Shown: positions 1-7,461 of the stretch, one piece after another
Position numbering within the stretch: position 1 is the first letter of the stretch
Layout: the number at the start of each line of letters is the position of its first letter
From: Oscillospiraceae bacterium
Lineage (GTDB): Bacteria > Bacillota > Clostridia > Oscillospirales > Acutalibacteraceae
Assembly (NCBI GenBank): GCA_015065925.1
Contig: SVPL01000027.1
Location: forward strand, 1 to 34,595
Reading direction: 5' to 3'
DNA: 34,595 bases
Position numbers and translations under genes: made by a program
The notes under the pieces: model-generated
Databases searched by the model: none
Seen by the model: the letters and a program-made list of their open reading frames with translations, nothing else
What the model was told of the DNA's origin: nothing

Positions 1-1444
1 ACTTAACCTCGCCGCTGAGCAACTTATACTTAAAGGTAACCTTGAATTTATCGCCCTTATTTACAAACTCGGTTAAAACAGGAAGGTCAGAGCTTGCAGG
101 GTTAAGGATAACACGGTTGCTACCCTCGCCTGTTTGTGCGCCCTCGGCTGTACCGTCATACTGCAATGCCTTGGTACCCGAAACGGAGGTACCCTCGGGA
201 GTAACAATACTGATAGAGCCTACATATTCGCTCTTGGATTTTGTGTAATCCTCAAAATCCTGAATAAAATAGGTTGCCTTTTCTTTTTCGGTAAGGGTGA
301 TTGCATCAATAAAGCATTCATAACCCGCCGCATAGGCAAAGCGGAATTCAAGCATATAATCGGTGGTAGTATCGGTTGTAAAATCTACCGAAAGCTCCTT
401 CCAATCGGAAGTTTCGGTACCCTTACCAAGGTCTGCAACAAACTCGGCAGGGCCTGATTTACCCGAATTAAAGGCGGTACCCTTTTTAATAATATGTGAA
501 GTAAAGTAAGCACCGTTAGAGGCTATTGCGGAAGTAGCACCAGGCTTATACTTAAAGCTTAAGGTATACTTGGTGTTTGCTTTAAGAACAGGAAGATTTG
601 CGGCAATGTTAACGGTATTACCATTGATTCTTACAGATTTGCCTGTAGAATCGGCATCCTGAGCAGTGTTGTTTGTAATGCTCATCCAACCGTTCTTGGT
701 TTGACAGCTTTCACCATCATAATTAGTTACAACGGTGTAGTTTGCGTCAGAAGAAGATGCGGCATAGATACCCCAGTTAGAAAGGGATTCAAAATCGAAT
801 ACCTCATTCAGACTGAAATCATCTACATAGAAGGTATCTGTACCTGCCTGTACCAAAAGCTTAAGGGTAGTGTTATCACCACTGTTGAACTTCATAGTAA
901 CCTGATTCCAAGCGCCCTCAGCAAGCCAATCGGTAGTACGATTAGCTATACTTGTACGGTTTGCAAAAACACCATTAGGTGCAGTATAGGCGGCATTGGT
1001 TGCCATATAAACAACATAGCCATCCGTGCCCCACGTAACAGTGCCTTCGGGGACAATAATACCCGTTCTTACAAGGTAGGTATCAAAACCGTTAGAAGCG
1101 TATTTTGCACCACTGGTAAGAAAACGATAGGATAAAGTGTAATCCTTGTTCTTTTCTACTTCAAATTCAACGGTTGACATCTGAATCTTTGCACCGATTT
1201 TAATTGAAGAAGAATCACCGCCATAGGTATAGGCAGTATTGGTGTTTGTGGTTATGGAACCACGTGTAGGTGCCTTGCCGTTTTCGGAATTAACATACTG
1301 GGTGTTGAATTCATATAGTTCCCAGTTTGCAGGGTCGTCAAAAATGTTGTTTTCAGTATTTGCCGAAACGCCCGAAAAAAGTACGGTGGTAAGGCTTGAA
1401 ACAATTATAATCAAGCAAAGCACCACGGCTAAAACTTTCTTCAC
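1..1444 (-). CDS. Secreted protein with tandem carbohydrate-binding-like modules (3' end beyond window)
   Basis: I translated the minus strand from a GTG codon at 1444 and found it open without a stop to base 1, giving at least 481 residues. An AAGGAGG ribosome site lies 9-10 bases upstream, which decides the GTG start. The N-terminus is a classic signal peptide: KK, then a hydrophobic stretch VLAVVLCLIIIV, then a small-residue end at SGVSA-N. The mature part shows at least three similar beta-sandwich-like modules, at roughly residues 33-215, 216-383 and 385 onward. Each opens with a D-F/W-rich segment (FDDPANWELY, FDFESLSNWG, IQDFEDYT), and the first two close with FYVDDFSLNEV and CFIDAITLTEKE, as CBM4/9 or galactose-binding-like domains do. 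No catalytic domain is visible in the part present. It is probably exported or surface-bound and binds glycan. It lies next to the AraC regulator gene. Module family assignment is by eye. Confidence 0.8.
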   Translation of the reverse strand, partial: MKKVLAVVLCLIIIVSSLTTVLFSGVSANTENNIFDDPANWELYEFNTQYVNSENGKAPTRGSITTNTNTAYTYGGDSSSIKIGAKIQMSTVEFEVEKNKDYTLSYRFLTSGAKYASNGFDTYLVRTGIIVPEGTVTWGTDGYVVYMATNAAYTAPNGVFANRTSIANRTTDWLAEGAWNQVTMKFNSGDNTTLKLLVQAGTDTFYVDDFSLNEVFDFESLSNWGIYAASSSDANYTVVTNYDGESCQTKNGWMSITNNTAQDADSTGKSVRINGNTVNIAANLPVLKANTKYTLSFKYKPGATSAIASNGAYFTSHIIKKGTAFNSGKSGPAEFVADLGKGTETSDWKELSVDFTTDTTTDYMLEFRFAYAAGYECFIDAITLTEKEKATYFIQDFEDYTKSKSEYVGSISIVTPEGTSVSGTKALQYDGTAEGAQTGEGSNRVILNPASSDLPVLTEFVNKGDKFKVTFKYKLLSGEVK

Positions 1445-1482
1445 AATATATTCCTCCTTAAGAAATAATTTTTTACATTATA

Positions 1483-1488
1483 ATTATA
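1483..1488 (-). promoter_or_regulatory. Extended -10 promoter of the secreted CBM-like gene
   Basis: On the minus strand the sequence reads TGATATAAT, an extended -10 element (TG-n-TATAAT), about 39 bases upstream of the GTG start. No good -35 box is found at 17 bases, which suits an activator-dependent promoter. Confidence 0.5.
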
Positions 1489-1538
1489 TCACATTCCGCA
1501 AATAAAAAAAAGACAAATTTTAAGGGAAAATTTACACA

Positions 1539-1588
1539 CGATTTTTGCACTTTTTTGTTTCGATGTAAAATTTTCAAAGCGATTTTTG
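1539..1588. promoter_or_regulatory. Paired CGATTTTTG repeats, candidate AraC operator
   Basis: CGATTTTTG occurs at 1539-1547 and again at 1580-1588, 41 bases apart and upstream of the secreted-protein promoter. A related CGATTTTTA occurs at 2551-2559 in the regulator/operon intergenic region. The shared words suggest that the AraC-type regulator encoded between them controls both units. This is inference from short, AT-rich words and could be chance. Confidence 0.3.
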
Positions 1589-1684
1589 TGCAAAATAACA
1601 ACAAATTCCCTTATTATTTACCATTTCTGCAAAAAACACTTGAAATATGACCGTTTGCAAATTAATGTAAATTATTTTGGAAAA

Positions 1685-2500
1685 TCAGTTTTGTTTTACA
1701 AATTCCTTAGGCGAAACCCCCGTTATTTTTTTAAAGGTTTTACTAAAGTGATATATATCGGAAAAATGAAGCTCCTCGGCTAATTCACCTATAGAATGTG
1801 TATTAAGAATAAGCAACTGTTTTGCCTTTTCAATTCTGTGCTTTTGCCTGAATTCAATTGGATTTTCACCACTGTATTCTCTGAAGAGCTTTCTGAAATA
1901 GCCCTCGCTTACTCCGCAAAGCTTAGCGATTTCATTAAGAGATTTATCGGAATTATTCTCCATAAGCTCAATACCCTCGCTGATGTATTTGTACTTATGA
2001 TTAACCACCCTTCTTTTTTGCCTTTGACAAGCAAGTCCCAGCATTTGATAAATTGCCGATGTGATTATGGGCAGACAAACTATGTTTTTATTAAATTCAT
2101 TAGCCGCCTCATCAATGGCAATTGCCAAGGAGGTATCAACAGTTTTTATACAAATTTTAGGTGACAGGGTTGGAGCAATTTCTTCATTTTCACTGCCTTT
2201 AAGTTGAAAATGGAAGACCACGCTGTCATCCTGATTTGGGGCAGTATCGAAAAATTCCACGGTGTATTCTATCCCCTTTGACATATAAGCTACCTGATTT
2301 TTCTCAGCCAGAACAACATTACCGTTTTTATCGGTGATTTTTGCGCTACAGTTTTTAAACCAAAGCAAGGTGTGGGATGGCTTAGGCTTACCAATGCAGG
2401 AATATATGTTATTTCTGGAATACCAATTCTGCCCCTTAGCCAATGCTTCACTTACAAAAAATTCAAAATTATAAAGTTCTTCAAAAGGAACTATTCTCAT
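1685..2500 (-). CDS. AraC-family transcriptional regulator
   Basis: The protein has 271 residues, a normal length for a two-domain AraC regulator. The N-terminal part (about 1-165) is a cupin-like sensor domain of low recognisability. The C-terminal part (about 175-271) is a clear double helix-turn-helix: SLNEIAKLCGVSEGYFRKLF is the first HTH, and SIGELAEELHFSDIYHFSKT followed by GVSPKEF is the second HTH and the family signature. The ATG at 2500 has an AAGGGG site just upstream. The gene is divergent from the nine-gene sugar operon and lies next to the secreted CBM-like gene, the usual place for a local carbohydrate-responsive activator. The inducer cannot be deduced. It most likely binds the repeats in the two flanking intergenic regions. 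Confidence 0.93.
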   Translation of the reverse strand: MRIVPFEELYNFEFFVSEALAKGQNWYSRNNIYSCIGKPKPSHTLLWFKNCSAKITDKNGNVVLAEKNQVAYMSKGIEYTVEFFDTAPNQDDSVVFHFQLKGSENEEIAPTLSPKICIKTVDTSLAIAIDEAANEFNKNIVCLPIITSAIYQMLGLACQRQKRRVVNHKYKYISEGIELMENNSDKSLNEIAKLCGVSEGYFRKLFREYSGENPIEFRQKHRIEKAKQLLILNTHSIGELAEELHFSDIYHFSKTFKKITGVSPKEFVKQN

Positions 2501-2521
2501 AAATTCAACCCCTTTTTAAAT

Positions 2522-2527
2522 ATTATA
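2522..2527 (-). promoter_or_regulatory. Extended -10 promoter of the araC-type gene
   Basis: The minus strand reads TGCTATAAT, an extended -10 about 22 bases upstream of the ATG at 2500. The position 17 bases further upstream (2545-2550) reads TTTCAA, a weak -35 that overlaps one GCAAATTGA repeat, so autoregulation is plausible. Confidence 0.5.
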
Positions 2528-2539
2528 GCACAACTCTTT

Positions 2540-2605
2540 GCAAATTGAAACGATTTTTACAAAAAATGTGTTGTTTATAACATTTATAACTAAAACGCAA
2601 ATTGA
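2540..2605. repeat. Direct repeats GCAAATTGA flanking the operon promoter region
   Basis: GCAAATTGA occurs exactly at 2540-2548 and 2597-2605, 57 bases apart, in the divergent gap between the AraC-type gene and the sugar operon. The second copy immediately precedes a TATAAT. They are candidate operator half-sites for the neighbouring regulator, but there is no direct evidence of binding. Confidence 0.4.
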
Positions 2606-2622
2606 TATAATTTTAATATAAT
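2606..2622 (+). promoter_or_regulatory. Candidate -10 elements of the nine-gene operon
   Basis: Two TATAAT hexamers lie at 2606-2611 and 2617-2622, 22-38 bases upstream of the first gene. Neither has a consensus -35 at 17 bases (TTTATA for the first), which fits a promoter that needs an activator such as the divergent AraC protein. Confidence 0.45.
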
Positions 2623-2643
2623 TTTGGTGAAAGGATGAGTAGG

Positions 2644-4047
2644 ATGTTTGACTATAAGGTGAAAATCGGTCTTGTGGCAATGCGCCGAAACACAACCGAC
2701 AGACCGAGAGGCACCTTTTTAAATTGGTATTCTGCCGAACAAAGAGGAGAACGATTTGTAAAATACATTGAAGAAAATTTTACAAATGACAAGGTAAGCT
2801 TTGTTAACAATAAAGGCATTGGCATTAAAGATTTGGTTTTTGATAATGCATCCGCCAAAGAGGTAATAGAACGGTTTAAAAACGAAAAGGTTGACGCTGT
2901 AATGATAATCAACTGTAATTTCGGCAATGAGGAAGCCGCCGCCGATATTGCCGAGGCGCTAGGCAAACCCGTTTTATTGTGGGCGCCTTTGGATGATGAA
3001 TATTATGTAGACGGTATGCGTCCAACCGATTCACAGTGCGGTCTGTTTGGTATTTCCCGTCAAATGCAACGCTATCACATTCCCTTTTCGCACCTTCCGT
3101 GTTGTAGAGTTGAAAGTGATGAGTTCAAGGAAGGTCTTGAAAGCTTTATTCGTGTTACCTGTATGGTTAAAAACTTTAAGGGTATGCGAATAGGTCAGGT
3201 TGGTGCCCGTCCCTCGCCGTTTTTCTCGGTAATCTGGAATGAGGGCGAGCTTATGGAAAAATTCGGTGTAAGAATTATTCCCATTAACTTTGCCGTGATT
3301 GAGCAGAGAATGAAAACCGCCGAAACCGATTACGCCGATGAAATTGCCGAGTATGAGCAGTATTTCCTTACTAACTATGAGCTTGACGATTTAACTCCAA
3401 GATACATAAAACCAATGGCAACAATGGTGGCTATGTATAAGCATCTTTTTGAAGAATTTAATCTTGATGTTATATCGGCAGAGTGTTGGACGGCTACCCC
3501 AATTATGTTTGACGGACTTGCCCCTTGCGCACTTTACGGCGTGTTAAACGAAATGGGTTATATGGTAGCCTGCGAGAGTGATATGCACTGCGCGCTTACA
3601 ATGGCTCTGCTAAAATGCGCAACTCTTGGCGAGGGTAAACCCCTTTTCGGTGAGTTTACCGTGCGCCATCCTGAGAACAAAAATGCCGAGCTTTTATGGC
3701 ATTGCGGTCCCTTCCCCGTAAGCGAAAAGGCGGAGGGCACTAAGGCGCGTTTGGTAAATCAAAGGGCGTGGTTAAGGGCAAAGGACGGCACCTATACCGT
3801 AGCCAGAATTGACCAAGAGCACGGCGATTATATGATTTTACCCCTTGTTTGCAAAACGACCGAAGGTCCTGAGACTCACGGCACATACATTTGGGGCGAG
3901 TTTAAGGATTTACAAGCGATTGAAGATAGAATTATAGATGGCCCGTACATCCACCATTTTGTGGAAATGCGTGGCGACTACACAAAAGAAATTAAAGAAT
4001 TTTGCAAGTATTTCCAAAACCTTAGGGTTGACGAAGCTGTAAAATAA
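2644..4047 (+). CDS. L-fucose/L-arabinose isomerase-like protein
   Basis: First gene of the operon. An ATG at 2635 abuts GAAAGG with no spacing, whereas ATG 2644 has a 9-base spacer, so I chose 2644 (467 residues). The protein has the two-part layout of the FucI/AraA-like family: an N-terminal Rossmann-like region (about 1-165) with VDAVMIINCNFGNEEAAA, and a C-terminal isomerase region. Candidate metal ligands are Glu280 in SAECW, Glu311/Asp313 in CESDMH and His437/His438 near the C-terminus; known family members use Glu, Asp and His. The likely reaction is aldose-ketose interconversion of a free sugar in the cytoplasm. Within this operon it would be the entry step. It is shorter than E. coli FucI (about 590 residues), so the substrate may not be fucose. 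Identity to a specific enzyme cannot be claimed. Confidence 0.82.
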   Translation: MFDYKVKIGLVAMRRNTTDRPRGTFLNWYSAEQRGERFVKYIEENFTNDKVSFVNNKGIGIKDLVFDNASAKEVIERFKNEKVDAVMIINCNFGNEEAAADIAEALGKPVLLWAPLDDEYYVDGMRPTDSQCGLFGISRQMQRYHIPFSHLPCCRVESDEFKEGLESFIRVTCMVKNFKGMRIGQVGARPSPFFSVIWNEGELMEKFGVRIIPINFAVIEQRMKTAETDYADEIAEYEQYFLTNYELDDLTPRYIKPMATMVAMYKHLFEEFNLDVISAECWTATPIMFDGLAPCALYGVLNEMGYMVACESDMHCALTMALLKCATLGEGKPLFGEFTVRHPENKNAELLWHCGPFPVSEKAEGTKARLVNQRAWLRAKDGTYTVARIDQEHGDYMILPLVCKTTEGPETHGTYIWGEFKDLQAIEDRIIDGPYIHHFVEMRGDYTKEIKEFCKYFQNLRVDEAVK

Positions 4048-4066
4048 ATTTAAAGGAGTTATAAAA

Positions 4067-5503
4067 ATGCAGTATCAAATGAATGAATTTCTATTTGCAA
4101 TGGTTTTAACCGAGCTTGAAGATGCAGTAGGCAAAGAAAACTGCTCTACAAGAGCAATTGACAGAGTATCTCACAGCGTTGACTATTATTGGCTATCCCG
4201 TATGTGGGCAGACCGCGGTCATCGTATGCCCGAAGCCGATTTTGTTGTTTGTCCCAAAGATGCAACCGAGGTTTCCAAGGTTTTAAAAATTGCTAACTAT
4301 TACAAAATCCCCGTAACCACTTGGGGTGCGGGTGGTGGTACTCAGGGCGGTGCCATTCCCGTTGCGGGCGGCATTGTGCTTGATACCAAACGAATGAACA
4401 AAATCTACGAGGTTAACACCGAGGGTATGTACATTGAATGTGGCACAGGTGCCATCTACAAGCATATCGAATGGGCGGCAAATGAGGTTGGCAAGGCTAC
4501 AATGCATTATCCGTCTTCCCTTACCTGCTCAACCGTTGGCGGATTTTTAGCCCATAGAGGTATAGGTGTTGTTTCCACTAAATACGGCAAAATTGATGAT
4601 ATGGTGCTTAAAATGGAGGTTGTTCTTCCTAACGGTGATATTATTGAAACCTGTTCGGCTCCCAAACACGCCGCAGGCCCCGACCTTAATCAGATTTTCA
4701 TTGGCTCCGAGGGTACTTTGGGTGTTATTACAAAGGCGCAAATCCGCATATTTGACCAACCCGAGGAAAGACGCTTCCGTGGTTTTCTATTTCAGGATAT
4801 GCACGGTGCATTTGAAGCTTCCAGAGAGCTTTTGCAGAAGTTCAAGCCCTCTGTTATGCGTCTTTATGATGAGGCGGAAACGGCTTCTCTTATTAAAAAA
4901 ATCGTAGGTGTGGAGCGCAAGGGCGCATTTATGAACATCGCTTATGAAGGCGTTAAGGAAATGGTAGAGGTTGAAGAAAAAATCCTTCTTGAAACCTTCA
5001 AAAAATACGGTGCAGAGGATTTAGGCTCGGAATACGGCGAAAAATGGTGGAAGGAAAAAATCACCTTCTTCTACCCCGGTCATATGATGGATATTCCGCA
5101 GATGTTCGGCACAATGGACACTATTGCTCCCTATGGAAAAATTGAAGAAATTTATTGGGCTATGAAAGAGGCTATTGAAACCAACTTCCCACAGGCTAAA
5201 TTTATTGCTCACTTCTCACATTGGTATGAGTGGGGCTCTATGATTTACGACCGCTTTATTGTAGAAGGCAAGGATGTACCCGAGGATCCTGTTGAGGCGC
5301 TTAGACTCCACCAAGCTATTTGGACCTGCGGTGTAAGAACGGCTTTGGCGCACGGCGCAGTTGTTAATGACCATCACGGCGTTGGCATTAAGCTTGGTCG
5401 TCTTATGAAGGAGCAGTACGGCCCCGCAATGCAGGTATTTGAAGGACTTAAAAAATCACTTGATCCCAACGGAATTATGAATCCGTTTAAGTTGGGACTT
5501 TAA
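4067..5503 (+). CDS. FAD-linked oxidase, VAO/GlcD family (alkyl-DHAP-synthase-like)
   Basis: 478 residues, preceded by AAAGGAGTT with good spacing. The N-terminal FAD-binding PCMH domain carries TTWGAGGGTQGGAIP (about 84-98), PSSLTCSTVGG (about 144-154) and GPDLNQIFIGSEGTLGVIT (about 201-219). The C-terminal cap domain ends in NDHHGVG (His436/437) and DPNGIMNPFKLG, both typical of this fold. Overall it resembles alkyl-dihydroxyacetonephosphate synthase and glycolate/D-lactate dehydrogenase GlcD subunits. In an anaerobe it should act as a dehydrogenase of a hydroxy acid or sugar-derived alcohol, not as an oxidase. The next gene encodes an Fe-S protein and the last gene of the operon an ETF, a set seen in flavin dehydrogenase systems such as GlcDF and the Acetobacterium lactate dehydrogenase-Etf complex. 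The substrate is unknown. Confidence 0.88.
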   Translation: MQYQMNEFLFAMVLTELEDAVGKENCSTRAIDRVSHSVDYYWLSRMWADRGHRMPEADFVVCPKDATEVSKVLKIANYYKIPVTTWGAGGGTQGGAIPVAGGIVLDTKRMNKIYEVNTEGMYIECGTGAIYKHIEWAANEVGKATMHYPSSLTCSTVGGFLAHRGIGVVSTKYGKIDDMVLKMEVVLPNGDIIETCSAPKHAAGPDLNQIFIGSEGTLGVITKAQIRIFDQPEERRFRGFLFQDMHGAFEASRELLQKFKPSVMRLYDEAETASLIKKIVGVERKGAFMNIAYEGVKEMVEVEEKILLETFKKYGAEDLGSEYGEKWWKEKITFFYPGHMMDIPQMFGTMDTIAPYGKIEEIYWAMKEAIETNFPQAKFIAHFSHWYEWGSMIYDRFIVEGKDVPEDPVEALRLHQAIWTCGVRTALAHGAVVNDHHGVGIKLGRLMKEQYGPAMQVFEGLKKSLDPNGIMNPFKLGL

Positions 5504-5521
5504 TTTAGGGAGGAAAGAACA

Positions 5522-6607
5522 ATGATAATGTCAGAAAAATCCAAACAGCATGTTGATTCCTGCCGTTTTTGTTGGATGTGCCACCACATTTGTCCTATTG
5601 GCAACGCAACAGGTCAGGAAAGAAATACCGCAAGAGCAAGAGCTCTTGGTATATCTCTTGTGAACCGCGAGGCTATTGATTTATCCGAAATTATGGATAA
5701 CATTTTTGAATGTTCAACCTGTGGCGCTTGTGTTCACGATTGTGTAACGGGTTGGGACCCCGTAATGTTCACAAAGGAAACCAGACGCGAGGCAGCTTTA
5801 GAGGGCAAGCTTCCCGATTATATTATGTCCTTGGTTGCTAATTGCCTGGAAACGGGCAATGCCTACGGCAAAACTACCACTTGTGACCGCTTAACAGAGG
5901 CTATAAAAGCCCATAGCGCAAAAAAAGATACCCTTCTTTTACTGGGTGTAGATGCCAAATTTATGGTGTGCGAGCAAGCCTTAAAGGCGGTTAAGGTTTT
6001 AGATAAAGCGGGTGTAGATTTTACCCTTTTAGAAAATGAGCCCGCAAGCGGTGGACAGCTTGATTTTCTTATCGGCGCCGCCAATGAAACCAAGGAGCAA
6101 ATGGAAAACTGCGCCAAGACTCTTAATGAATACAAAACAGTTGTGGTTTATGACCCTAACGATTCTAAGGCAATTAAGCAGCTTTACAAGGAATACGGCG
6201 TAGAGGTTAACGCTCAGGTTGTTACATATACTTCATTTGTGGCAGGTCTTATTAAAGAGGGCAAATTAAATACGAAAAACAGCGGTGAAGCGGTTGTTTT
6301 CCAAGATCCATACCAGCTTTCCCGCGACCTTGAAGAAACCGAACCTGCAAGAGAAATTATTATGTCTTACGCCGTGCTTGGCGAAATGCTTTTAAATAGA
6401 GCAGAAACTGTTTGGGCGGGTAATATTTTAATGGCTCAGTATATGCCCGAAATTGTTAAAAAGGTTGCTTCTCGCAGAATTTTTAATGCTACAAGCGTTG
6501 GCGCAAAGAAAATTGTTACTGCAAGTGTTGCTGAATACGCTTCACTTAAGGCGGTAGCAGAGGATGTTCAAATTTTATCCTTAGAGGATTTGATTTTAGG
6601 TGAATAA
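5522..6607 (+). CDS. GlcF/HdrD-like iron-sulfur protein with degenerate CCG domains
   Basis: 361 residues; GGGAGG lies 8 bases before ATG 5522. Two [4Fe-4S] motifs are complete: Cys14, 17, 20, 24-Pro (CRFCWMCHHICP) and Cys64, 67, 70, 74 (CSTCGACVHDC). The rest aligns by eye with the paired cysteine-rich (CCG) domains of GlcF, GlpC and HdrB/D. However, every position where the CCG cysteines would fall lacks cysteine: ENEPASGGQ (about 172-180) for the first CCG, FQDPYQLSR (260-268) for HDPCHLGR, TVWAGNIL (296-303) for CCGAGGG, and TASVAEY (333-339) for TACPFC. The two cubane clusters probably carry electrons between the upstream FAD oxidase and the ETF. The noncubane cluster of Hdr-type proteins is almost certainly absent. 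It follows the oxidase by 18 bases and precedes the aldolase by 3. Confidence 0.85.
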   Translation: MIMSEKSKQHVDSCRFCWMCHHICPIGNATGQERNTARARALGISLVNREAIDLSEIMDNIFECSTCGACVHDCVTGWDPVMFTKETRREAALEGKLPDYIMSLVANCLETGNAYGKTTTCDRLTEAIKAHSAKKDTLLLLGVDAKFMVCEQALKAVKVLDKAGVDFTLLENEPASGGQLDFLIGAANETKEQMENCAKTLNEYKTVVVYDPNDSKAIKQLYKEYGVEVNAQVVTYTSFVAGLIKEGKLNTKNSGEAVVFQDPYQLSRDLEETEPAREIIMSYAVLGEMLLNRAETVWAGNILMAQYMPEIVKKVASRRIFNATSVGAKKIVTASVAEYASLKAVAEDVQILSLEDLILGE

Positions 6608-6610
6608 ATT

Positions 6611-7459
6611 ATGTTAGTGAATTTAAAACAAATTATTGATATGGCAGAAAAGGGCGGCTACTGTATTCCCGCGTTTAATGTCTATAACATAGAAACGGTT
6701 ATGGGTGTTATTAAAGGGGCAGAAGAAGAAAACGCCCCCGTTATTATTCAGGTTTATCCCCGTCTTATAAATGAAGAAGTAGGCTATTATTTGGCTCCCG
6801 TTATTTTGGCGGCGGCTAAAAAGGCAACCGTCCCCGTTTGCTTTCATCTCGACCACGGCCCCTCTGAAATTGAGGCTCAGCGCGCTCTTTATTGGGGTGC
6901 AACGGGCATTATGTATGACGGCTCGGTTCATCCCTTTGAAGAAAATATCCAAAACACCAAGCATATTGTGGATATTTGCAATGCCGTTGATGTTGGTGTT
7001 GAGGGCGAGCTTGGTCACATAGGCAGTGTTAATGATGACGCTATGGAGGAATTTACAAATCCTGATGAGGCGGCAGAATTTGTTAAAAAAACAGGGGTTT
7101 GTTGTCTTGCGGTGCTTATCGGTAACGCTCACGGACACTACAAAAAAACTCCCTGTCTTGATATTGAAAGGGTAAAGGCAATCCGCAAGGCTACGGGCGG
7201 TATTCCCCTTGTGCTTCACGGCGGCTCGGGTATTCCCGACGAACAGGTTAAGGCGGCAATTAAGGCGGGTATTCGCAAAATGAATATCGGCACCGATGTT
7301 TGTTGCGCCTTTGCAAAGGGAACCGAAGAAGCCTTGGCAGACCCTAATAGAAGTATTGCGGTGGATTTATTAATGAAACACCCCATTGAGGTTGTAAAAA
7401 ACCTTGCCGTAGAGAAAATAAGGCTTGTTGGGGCTAACAACAAAGGGAGAAGCATTTAA
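6611..7459 (+). CDS. Class II fructose-bisphosphate-aldolase family protein (FbaA/GatY/IolJ-like)
   Basis: 282 residues, the usual length of the family. The start lies 3 bases after the previous stop and is probably translationally coupled. Catalytic and zinc residues are visible: HLDHG (Asp81 catalytic, His82 zinc), VEGELGHIG (Glu131/133), GNAHGHY (His174 zinc), LHGGSG (His203 zinc and the phosphate loop), and KMNIGTD (about 223-229) for the second phosphate contact. The expected reaction is cleavage of a phosphorylated ketose or keto-sugar acid to dihydroxyacetone phosphate plus an aldehyde. Next to a PfkB kinase and an IolB-like protein, the closest known analogy is IolJ of inositol catabolism, which cleaves 2-deoxy-5-keto-gluconate 6-phosphate. 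The specific substrate is not proven, so no gene symbol is assigned. Confidence 0.9.
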   Translation: MLVNLKQIIDMAEKGGYCIPAFNVYNIETVMGVIKGAEEENAPVIIQVYPRLINEEVGYYLAPVILAAAKKATVPVCFHLDHGPSEIEAQRALYWGATGIMYDGSVHPFEENIQNTKHIVDICNAVDVGVEGELGHIGSVNDDAMEEFTNPDEAAEFVKKTGVCCLAVLIGNAHGHYKKTPCLDIERVKAIRKATGGIPLVLHGGSGIPDEQVKAAIKAGIRKMNIGTDVCCAFAKGTEEALADPNRSIAVDLLMKHPIEVVKNLAVEKIRLVGANNKGRSI

Positions 7460-7461
7460 TT

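Noticed and set aside
134-1505. Plus-strand ORFs over the first 1.5 kb
   Set aside because: They are opposite-strand shadows of the long GTG-started secreted protein, with no ribosome sites or protein-like composition.
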